The notes beneath the pieces are model-generated. The model was not told the DNA's origin. It saw nothing but the letters and a program-made list of their open reading frames with translations, and made no database searches. This document shows positions 63,826 to 64,000 of a DNA stretch of 64,000 bases, one piece after another. The stretch lies in NCBI GenBank assembly GCA_018609055.1, contig JABAYJ010000004.1, positions 1 to 64,000 of the forward strand, in the 5' to 3' direction. The DNA comes from Flavobacteriales bacterium (GTDB taxonomy: Bacteria > Bacteroidota > Bacteroidia > Flavobacteriales_D > CAJJDF01). Position numbers and translations under genes: made by a program. Every line of letters begins with the position of its first letter. The stretch's first letter is position 1.

Positions 63826-64000
<175 letters not shown>

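Overview
The window is a densely packed, AT-rich stretch of a Bacteroidota chromosome, most likely a member of the Flavobacteriales. The evidence is type IX secretion (T9SS) cargo with type A and gliding-type (CHU_C) C-terminal domains, PorP/SprF and PorE-like proteins, SusC-like TonB receptors, lineage families such as DUF3822, DUF4476, HYC_CC_PP and HU-CCDC81/SPOR proteins, and promoters of the TTG-N17-20-TAnnTTTG type. No rRNA, tRNA, CRISPR array, insertion sequence or prophage was recognised.

Layout. 1-830: a small accessory unit encoding a zinc-ribbon/membrane protein broken by homopolymer tracts and ending in an attC-like hairpin repeat. 897-4267: recX, a DegT/DnrJ aminotransferase and a secreted subtilase. 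4294-9966: a copper-type TonB receptor with two N-terminal HMA domains, its HYC_CC_PP partner, and outer-membrane barrel proteins including a tandem paralogue pair. 9971-29605: housekeeping genes (rpe, rpsU, apt, pyrE, purC, rsmD, a RecD-like helicase, acyl-CoA dehydrogenase, AGCS symporter, K+ channel) with one T9SS cargo gene. 29707-32886: a FadH-like enzyme and a T9SS-exported N-formylglutamate amidohydrolase-like protein. 33088-33705: a second cassette-like unit bounded by attC-like elements. 33734-42756: DTW-domain tRNA-modifying enzyme, HHH lipoprotein, FAD oxidoreductase, a 3-hydroxyanthranilate dioxygenase/ACMSD pair, a decayed CHU_C protein, HU-SPOR protein, kdsB and pdxJ. 42852-48664: CBS protein, then a compact run of CHU_C cargo, PorP/SprF, TonB receptor and a small repeat protein. 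48668-58558: a minus-strand nucleotide-sugar operon (WbpE-, Ugd-, UXS-, WbpD-, WbpB- and WbpO/TviB-like) with a large T9SS cargo gene embedded and translationally coupled in it; its last gene, a methyltransferase, is frameshifted by a 7-bp tandem repeat. 58653-63747: rhodanese/DUF983 group, mnmD, PorE-like and PorP/SprF genes. 63826-64000: C-terminus of a trans-sulfuration PLP enzyme.

How the parts fit. Much of the non-housekeeping content concerns building, exporting and anchoring surface proteins. The window holds several T9SS cargo genes, two PorP/SprF proteins, a PorE-like peptidoglycan linker, and sugar genes matching the Wbp pathway that in Porphyromonas gingivalis makes the sugar joined to cargo C-termini. 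The observations most worth following up are the attC-like repeats bounding single-gene units, the cargo gene coupled inside the Wbp-like operon, and three genes interrupted at slippage-prone repeats or by an out-of-frame deletion.
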